Origin: Stromatinia cepivora | Lineage: Eukaryota; Ascomycota; Leotiomycetes; Helotiales; Sclerotiniaceae | Reading direction: 5' to 3' | Assembly: GCA_014898415.1 (NCBI GenBank) | Contig: RCTD01000015.1 | Coordinates: 1,054,001-1,118,000 of the forward strand | Length of the DNA: 64,000 nt | In this document: positions 1 through 11,470 of the stretch, in pieces | Layout of the letters: every line of letters begins with the position of its first letter | Numbering within the stretch: position 1 is the first letter of the stretch | Position numbers and translations under genes: made by a program | Notes under the pieces: model-generated | What the model was told of the DNA's origin: nothing | Databases searched by the model: none | Seen by the model: the letters and a program-made list of their open reading frames with translations, nothing else

Positions 1-3000
1 TTAAACAAACTTTTAAAAAAATATTAATTATAGATATCAAAAAACGAAAAAAGCTTTTTAGAAATTCAGAAATTTTTATCAAAAAAGCTACAATAGCTTT
101 AATAGCTATTAATCATTTAAACATTTTCTTTAATTATTAATCAAAAGAAATATATAATATATCTATTATTATTATAACCCTTATAAATAAGAATATCAAG
201 ATTAATAGTATTATCGATTCGGGATTGATAATCAATATAATGAGCCTGGAAATTACCAAAAAATTGGGATTTACAATATACAAATATAAAGCGATAATGA
301 TCATTTCTAATAGAAATATTATTACTTTGTATAAATTGATTAAAGATATAGAAATCAATTTTGAAGAAGTTAAGAATGTTATCGATATCTTTATTTTGAA
401 TAACGTCAAAAACCTATTGTTATTGGAGATATTATACTTATTTATAAAAAAGATCGATTTTGAATATAAAGGAGATAAATAGATTGTATAGATTATTGAT
501 AATAATAATATTAATAAAACCGATTGCTAAATGATTAGACCAAAATGTAAAGCAGATATTATAAAGATTGATTTTGAAAAACTAGGAAAAGAATAAATGA
601 TATAAATCCTAGGGATTATATTGGTGATCTTTCAAAAGTCCTAGATATTATTAAAAGTGAAGGGAAATTTGAAGAATTCGTTAAAAATCATTTTCCAGAA
701 TTCTTGATTGGTATTCCAAATTTTAAGATAGTCTTAAATTCTATAAAGTTCAATATGGATATTGTTCAAATTGATTTTGATTTTGATATCGAAGATATAT
801 TTAATAATATTGAAGATTCGGAATTAAAAGGATTTCAGGAATACTTTGTTATTAATAATATTTATTTCGATTTAAAAGAATTTAAGATAGAAAATGATGT
901 CTAAAAGAAACTAATTAATATTAAATCCGAAATTCTTATTTCGATTAATGATATATATAAGAAAAAGAAGAACAAAATAAAACCCTCAAACAAAACAGAA
1001 TATATCGATAAAGAAATTCCAAAAGGTAATCCTAATTGATTGGAATTGGAATATATAAAACATTCTAAATATCAATTATCAGATTCTTTTTCGAAATATT
1101 TAATATTATATTTCGATATCAAATCTAAAGGTTTCTGATTGATATAAAAACGTTTAATATTATTAAATATCAAAAATATATTTTGAAAATATGAAAAGGA
1201 ACTTCTCTTTGTATTATTATAGAATCAAAAAGTAATGTTAACTTTTGATTGAATAAAAACCAGTAATATTAAACCTTCAATTATTTTGTTATAGATTATC
1301 AAGATAATATTATATAAAGTTTGATAAACTTTTGGTTTTATATTTCCTAAAGCCCTTTTATTAATAGCTATCGAAATAATAAAAGATCATATCAAATAAA
1401 ATATATTAAAAGAAGAAAAAGGATTGTATCGAAATCCTTGATATTTAATTAAGAAAAGCGAGGTTGGCAAATATTACATTGTTATTATAATAACAAAAAC
1501 AAATACTATAATCTTACAAAACACAAATATATTTCTAAACTTAGAAGAATTTGCTGAACAAATGATTGGATATTTATTAATATCCTTGATTAACTTCTTC
1601 TCTGGATATAATCAAATATTTTTAAATAAAAAGAATAAAGATATCATTATTATTATAATCTTTTTTAATCTGATAAGGTTTATTATTTTATTATAAAGGG
1701 CTATTAATTCGATCGTTCAATTTGCAAGAATTGTATCAAAGATACTATGAAATATTATGCCTAATATTATCATACTTTACTTGGATGATATTAGAGTTAA
1801 GAGTCCCAGAACTTGATATAATGAAATTGAAATTGAATCTGGATTAAGGAAATTCGTTATCGAATATCTGAAAAACCTAGATACTATAATAGAACGTATT
1901 GAATATACAAAATACATTATTGGTATCAAATCTAAATAGTATTACAATAGAATCTGAATTGTAGATTATTATACCAATTCTGAAGGAAGAAATCCTGATA
2001 CTGCCAAAATCATCAAGATATTTGAATGGCCATTTTGCTTGAACGATTATAAAGTTAGAATGTTCTTTGGTGTATATATCTTCTATTGATTTTGAATAAT
2101 GAATTTCATCATTATTATAAAGCTTTTTTATATATTATTGAAAAAAGATATAGAATTCATTTAGACTATTAATTATAATACTATAATGATTTTATTGAAA
2201 AACAAATTAACTTCGGCCCTAATCCTTCTTTTATTGATTTATTCATTTGGAACCAGAATCATTGTATTCGCTATTGATACTAATTTGATAGGATAGGGAG
2301 CTATTCTAGGTCAAATATATAATGATAAACTTTGTACTATTGTTAAATATAAAAATAATATATAGAATTATATTGAATAGAATTATAATGCTATTAAAAG
2401 AGAATATAAAGAAGTACTCAAAGTTCTATAAAAATGCAAAAAAGATCTCTATAATATTCATTTCCTTTTAGAAATTAATACAAATATATTTATAATTTAA
2501 TTAAATAAAATAGTTACAAATCTATCTAATACTTTAATTACAAAATGGATTGTTTGGATCAGACTTTTCGATTTTAATATTAGATATATTTTTGAAAATA
2601 AAAATACTGTTGCAGATACTTTATTATAACGACCGCGAATTGCTTCGAACGATATTGATAAAGAATATAAAGAGGATATTGATGATTCAATTATTGCAGA
2701 TCTAAATTCGTTATGAATAGATCTGATGGTAAATATAAATAATTCCAAAATTTTAAAATCATCTCAAATTTTGGAAGGCGGAAATAAAAGGATACAAATG
2801 ATTACTTAATATATTATTATACTATAAAGATCTAAAAATATATCAATAAAGGATTAACAAACTTTCAAAAAGGAAGTTCTCAATTTTTATATAAAAGATC
2901 ATTATCTATTCAGAATCCAAAGAAACGGATTACCTCCCGCCTATATAATAATAAACAACGATTTAATCGAAAAAACAAAAATTATGGTTCGAATATACAA

Positions 3001-4100
3001 AGAACTGAGTTATAAAAATCTAAAATCATTATATATTAAAGTATACAATTGTTATTAATAAAATAGAATATATAAGGATATAAAAAATTGAATAACTTCT
3101 TATTCCGTTTATCAATTCAAATTATCCAAATAAATAAATGAATCAATGATTGTTATTTGGATTTCAGGTATTTGGCGTAAAATTGGTATAGATATTACAA
3201 AAATGCCTGATGATTATAGATTCAAATACCTCATTATTCTACAAGAAGATCTGAATAATTGGATAAAAGCTAAAGCCTTACAGAATACTATTTTGGAAGT
3301 GATTATCAAATTCCTTTATAAAATAATCTATCGTCATAATCTCTTTGAAGAAATCATTATAAATAAAAGGCCTGAAAATAAAGGCGCTATACTTGTTTAT
3401 TACGAAAAATATAGAGTCGATAAAATCAAGATATTAGTCTATTACCCATAAATTAATGGAATAATGGAAAAAGATCATTATCCTATCGCGGGGGCGCTTT
3501 CCCGTTTGTTTCGGGGGGGATGTGGGTGGTCTGGGTAATTGGAAACAGTATTATTCGCTAATCATATTTCAATTCATAAATCGATAAACAAAACACTATT
3601 TGAATTGATTTATAAACAGAAAACTATATTGCTTTTTGAAACTATATATACAATTTAAAGGATCTTTAATTAAGAAAGTATACAAATCCGGAAAGATTTA
3701 TTAATCATTAGAATATAATAATTAAAAATGCTAAATAAAGATATTGAAAAAGCAATCCTTTACAAATAATATTATAGGAAAGATAGTAAACTTCGATATG
3801 ATTTCGATTGTAAAATATTGAATAAGAATATTCAAGTTGAAAATATAATTCTATATCATAATCCTTAATCAAAAATTAATATATTTTGTAATACAAAACT
3901 TGCTTTCAAATAATACGGATCTTATAAAATAACAAAGAAATTGGAGGGTCTTTCTATATATATTTTTGAAGAAATAAATGATACCCTATTTGATAAAACT
4001 TATACAAACATCCATCTCAAGAAATATATTTTGTATTTAGATTTCTTTATAAATAACAATTCTAAAGATTTGTATAAATAAATAAATCAAAAGAACCGAA
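1..4100 (+). pseudogene. Degenerate pol of family Y (protease, RT, RNase H, integrase)
   Basis: Fragments in pol order can be read despite many stops. The aspartic protease has its D-S-G triad at 216-224. The RT palm and connection region lies around 1750-2300, followed by an RNase H-like stretch to about 2640 that ends near the words ITKWIVWIRLFDFNIRYI. The integrase core is the longest open piece (3146-3451), with GIDITKMPDDYRFKYLIILQ and an ENKGAI stretch in the position of the catalytic-Asp/Glu region. The integrase tail, with a GSYKI-like GPY motif, runs to about 4080. The order PR-RT-RH-IN is that of Ty3/gypsy. The 53 bases at 3485-3537 stand out as G-rich and apparently not RIP-mutated. 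Confidence 0.85.
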
Positions 4101-4339
4101 TTTCTAAATATCCATAATCTTTTAAATAAAAGATAACAAATAATTAAGGATTATTCTTTGTTTAATTGTAAGATAATATAGAACCAAAAGAAAGAAAATA
4201 AATATAATAAACCGAAAAAAAATTATTATTATAAGTTTCTGATCGTCAATTAAGAAATTCAATAAGGAAAGCTTTATAATCTTTGAAAGGGAAAGAATAT
4301 TTGAATCCTTTTTGAAAAAAATTTATTATACTATCGATT

Positions 4340-7300
4340 TCGCTTTTGAACAATTTATAAACAATTTCTAAACAATATTTGAATAGTTCAATATTTTCTT
4401 TTTAAATCTGTTTTCTTTAATAATTTGATTTGAAGTTATTAATTTTTTGTTTATATTCATTTTATTATTCATATAAGTTTTTATTTAAATTTTGATATAA
4501 TATTTGAAGAAAAATTTAATTAAACTATAATCTTCTGCTTTATTAACAATAACACCCCTTTTCTTATCCGATATAAGAATTATTCCTTTAACAACGAAAT
4601 CGAAGCATTTGTATTTATTGAAATTCTTAAAATTAAAGAAAAATATAATACTCTTAAGTAATGGTTCAATTATTCTATAAGTATTATTGATCTTATTGGA
4701 GATTTTGTGAGTGAAGTAAGAGATTAAATCGAAGATCAGAAACTTTATAAAGCGATTAATCTTTTTAAAGCCAATTATTTTGTTAAGAATAATAATACAA
4801 TTCAATTTATCGAATAACACTGTAATAAAGCCAAAGAAGATCTTAAAAATCTCGAAAGAATTTGAATAATTGTTTAAAGAAAAGTTCTCGTTTGTTTTTG
4901 ATCGGAAGATATAAGTTTAAATGGTGCTTCAATAAGAACGAATATAGTTTATTACATTTTTCATTTCAGTCTTCAAATCCTTGTGAAGTTTCTGAACGGG
5001 TATATAATTGAACGCTTTGTACGAAAGAGAGGCAAGGGAGTCAAAAAGTATAATCCTATAGATTTCTATATTATATATAGATTTATTATGAAAGTTGATA
5101 CAAAGAACAAAAAAGATTGGACATCTTTTCCTTACGATTTTGTACAGAATTCTGTCCTCAGAATCTGTAGATTTACTTTCGATAATCTTGGATTTCTGAA
5201 AGAATATTATAAAAACGAAAACCTTTTCGAAATTCAACAAGGGGATAAACCTATCCATGAAATGATTGTTACAAAAATTACTCCGGTATTCTTTAATAAT
5301 GATGATAATGAAAAGGAATCTAATATTGAAAAACAATTGAAAGTAGTTGTTACATTAGATACTCCTTATATACATCAACTTCTCTATTCCCAAGCGATTG
5401 TATCAATTTCGGAGTTTACAACTACGAATATCGATAAATAGGAAAAGAAAGGTTATCATTTTGATCTTTCAAAAAAAGCCCCTTTTCATCTATTTATTCT
5501 GAACAGATTCGTATTTCGTCGTTATACAATTGATTACAATACTAAGCTTATTTCAAATGATAATGATTCAGCCTCCAATAATTTTAAGATGGTTTTAAAT
5601 TCTTCATAGGAATTGAAAAACTGCTTTTACGATTTAAATTATTAGTTTAAAAAAGGATAATACTTTTTAATGGATAATAAATATATTACTGATTAAATAA
5701 AATGGAAAGTTATTGTATCATTAAGAAAGCAAATTATTACAGATACTTTATATATATATCATTTGTATACCCTAGCAAAGTTCCTCAACCTAAAATCGAA
5801 GTATATTTCGGCTAAAGAATTACAAAACAGATTGATTACTATTACCAGGAATCAAAAGTATATTGATGAAATAAAATTGACAGGGGTATTCTACCCTTGA
5901 TTCCATTTGTATCAATCCTTGATTCTGAAATAATCAAAGCAAATCCTTAACCCTAATCGATTCGGCTTAATAGAAAGCTTTTATTCCCCTAACTTTAATA
6001 AAGCTCTTAAAGATAATCTTCTTTTATTAAAATTATTAAACAAAGAATCCTTTGAAAATCAATTTATTTTGTATATCCTTTTGTTTCAATATATCTTCAA
6101 ACAAAAAGATAAATTCGATTTACAAAATATTTGTGAAAATGTTTTTGCTATCTACAAATAGTATTTCCATGGAATCTTTAAAAAAGACCTATTCCTGAAT
6201 TATTATTTTTCGATTATTCAACTTTTCTTAAGATGTGATCTTATTTTATAATATATTATTATCTATATTCGGAAAAATAAAGAGTTCTGTTTTATATCGG
6301 TACCTTTATTTATATTATATTTTCTTGATTATAATAAAAAGTTTAATCTTTGTTATTTCTTTTCTAATCTTTTTCATTTAACTTTTAAAAGCAAATAAAA
6401 AAAAGTTTCAAAAAAAATGATTATTATAGTTGATCTTTTTAAATCAAAAAAATTGATTAAAAACTTTTATAAAGAATATCAAATCCTTGTTTTTTATGAG
6501 TTAAATAATAATAACAATTTAATTCGGGAATTCCTAAAGAAATACTTTTTCATTTATCAATTATAATATAATTTTAATTGAATAATAAGAAGGGAAGTTT
6601 TTCAGAAGATTGAATAAGAGAATCAGTTTTATTGGAGGATTCTAATTAAATTTGAATTCCGAGTAATTGTAATTCGATTAAATATTATTTTGAGATATAT
6701 CAGTTTTTCTAGATCCTATAAATCAATTTTGATATTGATCTTCTATTTAATTATAATTTTGAATAAAAAGAATATAAAGAATAGTAATTCCTATAAAAAC
6801 TTTTGAAGATCTCTTTAAAATCAGATTATCCTTTTTAAGTTAAACGAATTTAATAAAAAAGGCTTTTATATCCTTCAATCTTTTTCTTTTAATATCAATT
6901 TTGTTTTATAAAATCATTTTTTTATAATCCTTTTAGAATATTTATTTTGGGATTCTAATATTGTAAAAGGAATAATAAACAAATTATTTGAAATTAATAA
7001 TAATAAATTCGAATTTTGGTATAAACAATAGTGTAATCTTATAATAACAAATCTAATTATTTAATTTGAAGTATTTTAAGATAAAAAAAAGCAATAGAGA
7101 AATTGATTATTATTTATAGATTATAATATACTTTTATAGAAATAAGAAGTTCTTTATGATAAGGATTTCGAAAATAATGAATTCCTTGATAAAGAAAATA
7201 TTGGCAATTGGGAGGTTATGAATCTAATTGATAAAGAATTTTTTATTAGGAAATCTTAATTTATATTAAAGAAGTTTATTAGAAAAGGAAAAGAAGTTGT

Positions 7301-7884
7301 AGAATAAGAACCGATTCAAAACCAATTTATAATATTATTCAATCCATCCCTAATTGGACCTTCTGAAATATAAGATACTGTTTCAGTTTTTAATATAGAT
7401 TATAAATCAGGTGGAAAATAAATGAATCATTTTCTAGCAAAAAAACTTTCTACAAAATTTAGCAATAAAAAAAAGGATTATCCCTTTAATATTGAGTAAA
7501 AGTTTGTAATACTAAAAATCCTTATTCATTATTCAAATTGTATTCAGGAATCATCAAAAAGTTTGATTACAAATATAAAGTTCATTATAAAATATCCAAT
7601 TAAATATTCAAGAAAAACCAAAAATGGAAAGGATAATGAGAATACTTTTTAAGAATTTGAAACTTTTATTGAATTTGATAAAGAAACAATAGAAACAGAT
7701 TTGGATCAATAAGAATTTAAAGTATACTATTTTTTTAAGACAATCTTAAAAATTATTTATCATTTTAATTTACTAATATTCCAATTGATTTTCCTTAATC
7801 TAATTGTTTTTTGATCTCTTTGATTTTTACCTTTTGTAATTATCCTAAGACCAAATAGAATATATATTCCAGAAAAGAAAAGGG
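4340..7884 (+). pseudogene. Third long reading frame of family Y, downstream of integrase (function unknown; env-like or captured gene possible)
   Basis: One plus-strand frame can be followed from roughly 4340 to the 3' LTR, about 1,180 codons. It is broken only by TAA/TAG/TGA codons of the type RIP makes from Gln, Trp or Arg codons. The longest open part is 4983-5441 (152 codons). The matching region of the complete copy (about 40240-43789) keeps the same frame and similar residues, and the stops are partly at different places. No catalytic motif is recognised. Near the end (about 7735-7850) there is a hydrophobic stretch of membrane-span length, close to the LTR, as in env-like genes; however, RIP inflates Phe, Ile and Leu codons, so this is weak evidence. 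The start is not determined. Confidence 0.55.
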
Positions 7885-8175
7885 TATAAAAAAATTGAGA
7901 TATCAAAGCCTAATATATAACTAATTTGTAATTATATAATCATATAACTCTTTATAGTTAGATATAAAAGAGGGCTCTGCTCCCCTTTCCTTGAAAGAAA
8001 TCAATCGTTTTCTATTAGTCTTTTTGTACTTCATTTGTATACAATCCAAACCATTATTTAAATCTACTAGTTTTACTATTTGAAGCCTCTACAATATAAT
8101 CTGATCAATTCCAATTCCCATTTCCCTTCGCAGCGTGCTATCGGGACGCATGTATCTCGACCTACCTCTTCCACA
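7885..8175 (+). repeat. 3' LTR of Y1 (291 bp)
   Basis: The sequence matches, with many transitions, the LTRs at 32865-33155 and 43790-44080 and the solo LTR at 31216-31507. It has exactly the same length as the two LTRs of the complete copy. The intact family ends are TGTGAGAAAG...TTTCACA; here the first bases read TATAAAAAAA, which is what RIP would make of them. The part near 8130-8160 (GTGCTATCGGGACGCATG) is the least damaged. Confidence 0.92.
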
Positions 8176-10012
8176 ATAGATATCTCTTTTTCTTTTTGAA
8201 TATTAATTCGTTATCGATATCTTTGATATTATCGATTATCTTTAAAGAAAAATCTTTTTTTAATCATTTTGATATATATTTAAATAGAAAGTTATATCCT
8301 TATATTCTTTGATTATATATAAAACTATATATATTCTATCTTGTATTTTAATATAGATAACTTTCTTATTATCCTTTTTGAAATATATATAATAAAAGTT
8401 GAATTCCCTTTGTAACTCTATTTCGTAGATCCTTTTTCCTAATAGCAAGTTTACTTCTAACTCTGATATATATAATATATTTGAAAGTAGTATCTTAGAA
8501 TTATTTTTGTATATTATATTTATTAAATCTTAATAGCGATAATATATCATTTTTTCATTAATCTTTATTCTTTGTTTAATAATAAGATTTATTGATCTGA
8601 ATAATGAAGATTGATTAAATATATATAAAAAAGTGTTTATATCGGTATATCATTTGTTAGGGGAAGCTTTACTAATGGTTTCCTTTATCAAATTACAATC
8701 TTCTTTTATTATATCCTTAATATCGGAATCTGATTCAGAAATATTGTTAATAAAATATACTTGGTCTTTTTTGTTGAAATGGATCTTCTTTGGATTCAAT
8801 GATCTCTTTCTCTTTTAATAACGAAGATAATTATAAAAGAATTTATTAATTTATATTAAATATAAATAATTTTATATATAATAATCTTTCTTTTAATATA
8901 AATCGCAAATATTATTTGAAATCTCGAAATTTGATTCTTAATATCGAAAAGTATATCTAAATCCTTTTGCAATTTGTATTCGTTCTGATCTATCTTTAAA
9001 ACGAAGTTCCTTAATTTATAAATACTTGATCTTATTATTGATATTAAAATTGATTTGGATATCTAATATATCTATTATTTCTTAATAATCGATTGAAAGA
9101 TTATATATTAAAATCAAGAACAAAATAATATCTTGATATATTAATCAATAGTTTTCGTTTATAGTTCTTAATTTCTTTTTATATTTTTTCAATTTGTTTC
9201 AAATTTCGATAATAGTTATATCGGGATAGATATCAGATTGAAATTTGAAGTTTTGGATTATCGTTATATATATATTGATTATAATTATATTGATTTTGAT
9301 ATATTTTGATTTAAGATATCTCCAGAATATTCATCGATGAAAACTTCATTATTATCATTAAGTATTATATAAATATACGATAATACATTCACTTTATTCT
9401 TTAAGTATTCCAATTTTAATTCGATATTGTAATATATATGATCATTGATTTTGTAGGCAGATACTATATTGGATTTTGTAATCTATATATATTTGTTTAA
9501 TATTTGATTAATTGTATAAAATCATTCTTTTTCTTTCAATTGTATCTTTATTTGTCTAAATTATCGTTTATAATTGTTTTGATCGAACTTCGAAGGATTG
9601 TTTGATTTCGATATTATAAAGATTTCTTATTGTTTGATGGATATCGAAGATAGTCTTTAGGTTTTTAAGATAATTTTAAAAAATGTATAACAAATAGATT
9701 TAGGATAATAAAGAAATATAAAAATAAAATAATAAGAAAATTCGTAAAATTGTATTATAATATGTTTTTTTGTAGTTATATGAATTTGCTTTTCGTTTTT
9801 GTTATAATTCTGTATCGATATTATACAGACTGTTCTCTGTTTTGATTTATAATATTATAAGTTATAAACTATATTGTCGTATTTCAATTCTATTTTGATA
9901 ATATTATATGAAAACTCTGATTTTCATTCTGTTTTATTTTTATTAGTTATATTAATTCTTTTTCGATTTGCTTTGCTTTTTAGTCACTATTGTGTAATCG
10001 GATCTCATAATT
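8176..10012. other. AT-rich relic sequence, no gene assigned
   Basis: This 1.8-kb stretch is dominated by A and T with only short open frames, such as 62 codons on the minus strand at 8260-8448 and about 60 codons on the plus strand at 8633-8818 and 9874-10062. The minus-strand frame is rich in Lys, Ile and Tyr and could be a worn retroelement piece, but no motif identifies it. I see no intact gene, RNA gene or terminal repeat here. Confidence 0.5.
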
Positions 10013-10178
10013 TATTAACTTTTGATATAGGAAGTAGTAGTATTATTAATTATGTAAATTGAATTAAGGATTTATAATTCTAGTAGGAGTAGAATTGAGG
10101 TTATCTCCAAATATGGTCTGTGCACCATTGTGATCACGTGACCTCAATTCTAATCCTATGATGGCCTCATTTCCAACA
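10013..10178 (+). repeat. 166-bp LTR copy (same family as 57498-57663)
   Basis: This copy has the same length as the solo LTR at 57498-57663. From about 10075 on it is almost identical, including the segment with TAGAATTGAGGT and, inverted, ACCTCAATTCTA. The 5' third is AT-shifted (the expected TGTTAAC reads TATTAAC). The 3' end is CCAACA. No target-site duplication is seen: the left flank and the right flank (GATTC) do not match, so the left junction is rearranged or another element end. Confidence 0.8.
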
Positions 10179-10239
10179 GATTCTAAGGAATATAATTGAC
10201 CCTGTTTATTCAGCTCTACTACGGTTCTTGTGCGTCACA
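10179..10239 (+). repeat. Terminal 61 bp of a family-X LTR
   Basis: The sequence from GATTCTAAGG to GTGCGTCACA matches the last 61 bases of the family-X LTRs at 58817-59098 and 59104-59279, with only a few differences. It directly abuts the 166-bp LTR on its left and a copia-type integrase relic on its right. The other 221 bases of the LTR are absent. Confidence 0.8.
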
Positions 10240-10249
10240 AAATACATCA

Positions 10250-11094
10250 AATTATCAATAAGAAATTATCCGATTTAAATTTAAATGAATTTGATAAAAC
10301 AAATATTGATATATATAGACTTTTAATAATTGATTTAAAAGAAGAAAGATATATAATAATCTTTATTAATTGAATAACAAAAGTTATAGAAATATATTTT
10401 ATTAAATTTAAATCTGATATTTTTGATATACTAAAAGATTTTTATTATTTAATATTAAATCAATTTAATATAAAGATCAAAATAATTAAAATAGATATTA
10501 CTCTTGAATTTAAATTAAATAAAAAGGAATTATTTGTTAAATCAAAAAGAATAATAATGGAATATATAAAACTATTTATTTATTCCCAAAACACAATAAA
10601 TGAAAATTAAATAGATTTTTAATAAAAAGATTATTAATTTTCATTAAAGATTTAAATATTCTTTTTAATTTATAGCTTTATTTAATAAAAGAATTAAATT
10701 ATATTAAAAATAGAATTTATAATAAAATTATTAAAGATTCTCCATTTAAACTCTTATATAATAAAGATTTTAAATTTAAATATATAAAAACCTTAAATTC
10801 ATTCTCTTATATCTTAAAATATAAAGAACAAAAAAAGAAAAACTTGCTTATAAATCAGAAAAAAGTATATTAATAAATTATGAATCCTTTAATAATTTGT
10901 TATTTTATATCCCTAATAGAAATAAAGTAATAAGTTCAAAAGATTATATTATTAAAGAGAATATCAAATATTATAATGAAAATGATAAAAAAGATATTAA
11001 TATAAATAATCTTTTTAAAGATTTAATTCTTGACCCCTTAAAAGATAATAATCAAGATAAAAATTATTATAAAAATCATAATATAAATGATGAA

Positions 11095-11183
<89 letters not shown>

Positions 11184-11211
11184 GGAAAATCTAAATTTAT
11201 ATAAATTTTAA
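10250..11211 (+). pseudogene. Ty1/copia integrase relic (core domain through C-terminal motif)
   Basis: Read in one frame, the segment follows the copia integrase pattern. First comes a core resembling INWITKVIEIYFIKFKSD with the following Asp region near 10490. A stretch resembling the conserved copia 'P...LYNKDF' block follows near 10740-10790. Last is the typical end YIPNRNKVISSKDYII at about 10905-10950, corresponding to the copia 'P..NKV..SRDV.F' block. Several stops interrupt it; only 10897-11211 is open. After the integrase the frame runs into a poly-asparagine tract encoded by (AAT)29. No copia RT or LTR is found beside it, so it is a fragment. Confidence 0.75.
11095..11181 (+). repeat. 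Perfect (AAT)29 microsatellite
   Basis: Twenty-nine uninterrupted AAT units, 87 bp, sit inside the copia relic and would read as poly-asparagine in its frame. The absence of any interruption in otherwise heavily mutated DNA points to recent slippage. Confidence 0.95.
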
Positions 11212-11470
11212 TATTTTGTAATTTTAAATATTATTTAAAAAAAAGATTAAATGATAATATAATGAAATTCTTTTATATATTTATATATTTTTATAATATA
11301 AAAATGCTCAATATATCAATTATATAATAATCTAGGATATATTTTGAATTTTAAATATGGTTTTTTTATTCATTAAAATGGAATATTAAATTTAAACAAT
11401 TTCAATTATTAGTAAAAAATTAATTATTGAAAATTTTTCTGTAATAAGATTTTAAAAATTTAATTTAGGG
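11212..11470. other. AT-rich margin between transposon debris and gene island
   Basis: Very AT-rich sequence without an open frame. Base composition changes abruptly at about 11465-11475, where normal-composition DNA of the gene island begins. Confidence 0.6.

Larger units (their letters stand above)
1..8175 (+). mobile_element. Family-Y Ty3/gypsy LTR retrotransposon, 5' end outside the window, RIP-degraded (copy Y1)
   Basis: This is the 3' part of an element whose complete relative lies at 32865-44080; bases 1-8175 align in order with about 35910-44080. It holds relics of protease, reverse transcriptase, RNase H and integrase, then a third long reading frame, then a 291-bp 3' LTR. Composition is extremely AT-rich and each frame carries stops that can be explained by CAA/CAG/TGG changing to TAA/TAG/TGA, as expected of RIP. 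The element cannot be active. The gag region and 5' LTR must lie upstream of the window. Confidence 0.9.

Noticed and set aside
4485..4820. Minus-strand open frame of 111 codons, also open in the other family-Y copy (40390-40710)
   Set aside because: The plus-strand frame of the same region is in phase with the long third frame downstream and looks more protein-like; open minus frames in both copies can be a mirror of AT-rich codons.
1..8175. Mitochondrial or plasmid DNA, or a code in which TGA is Trp
   Set aside because: TAA and TAG stops are as common as TGA, and copies flanked by target duplications next to nuclear genes show that these are RIP-damaged nuclear transposons.
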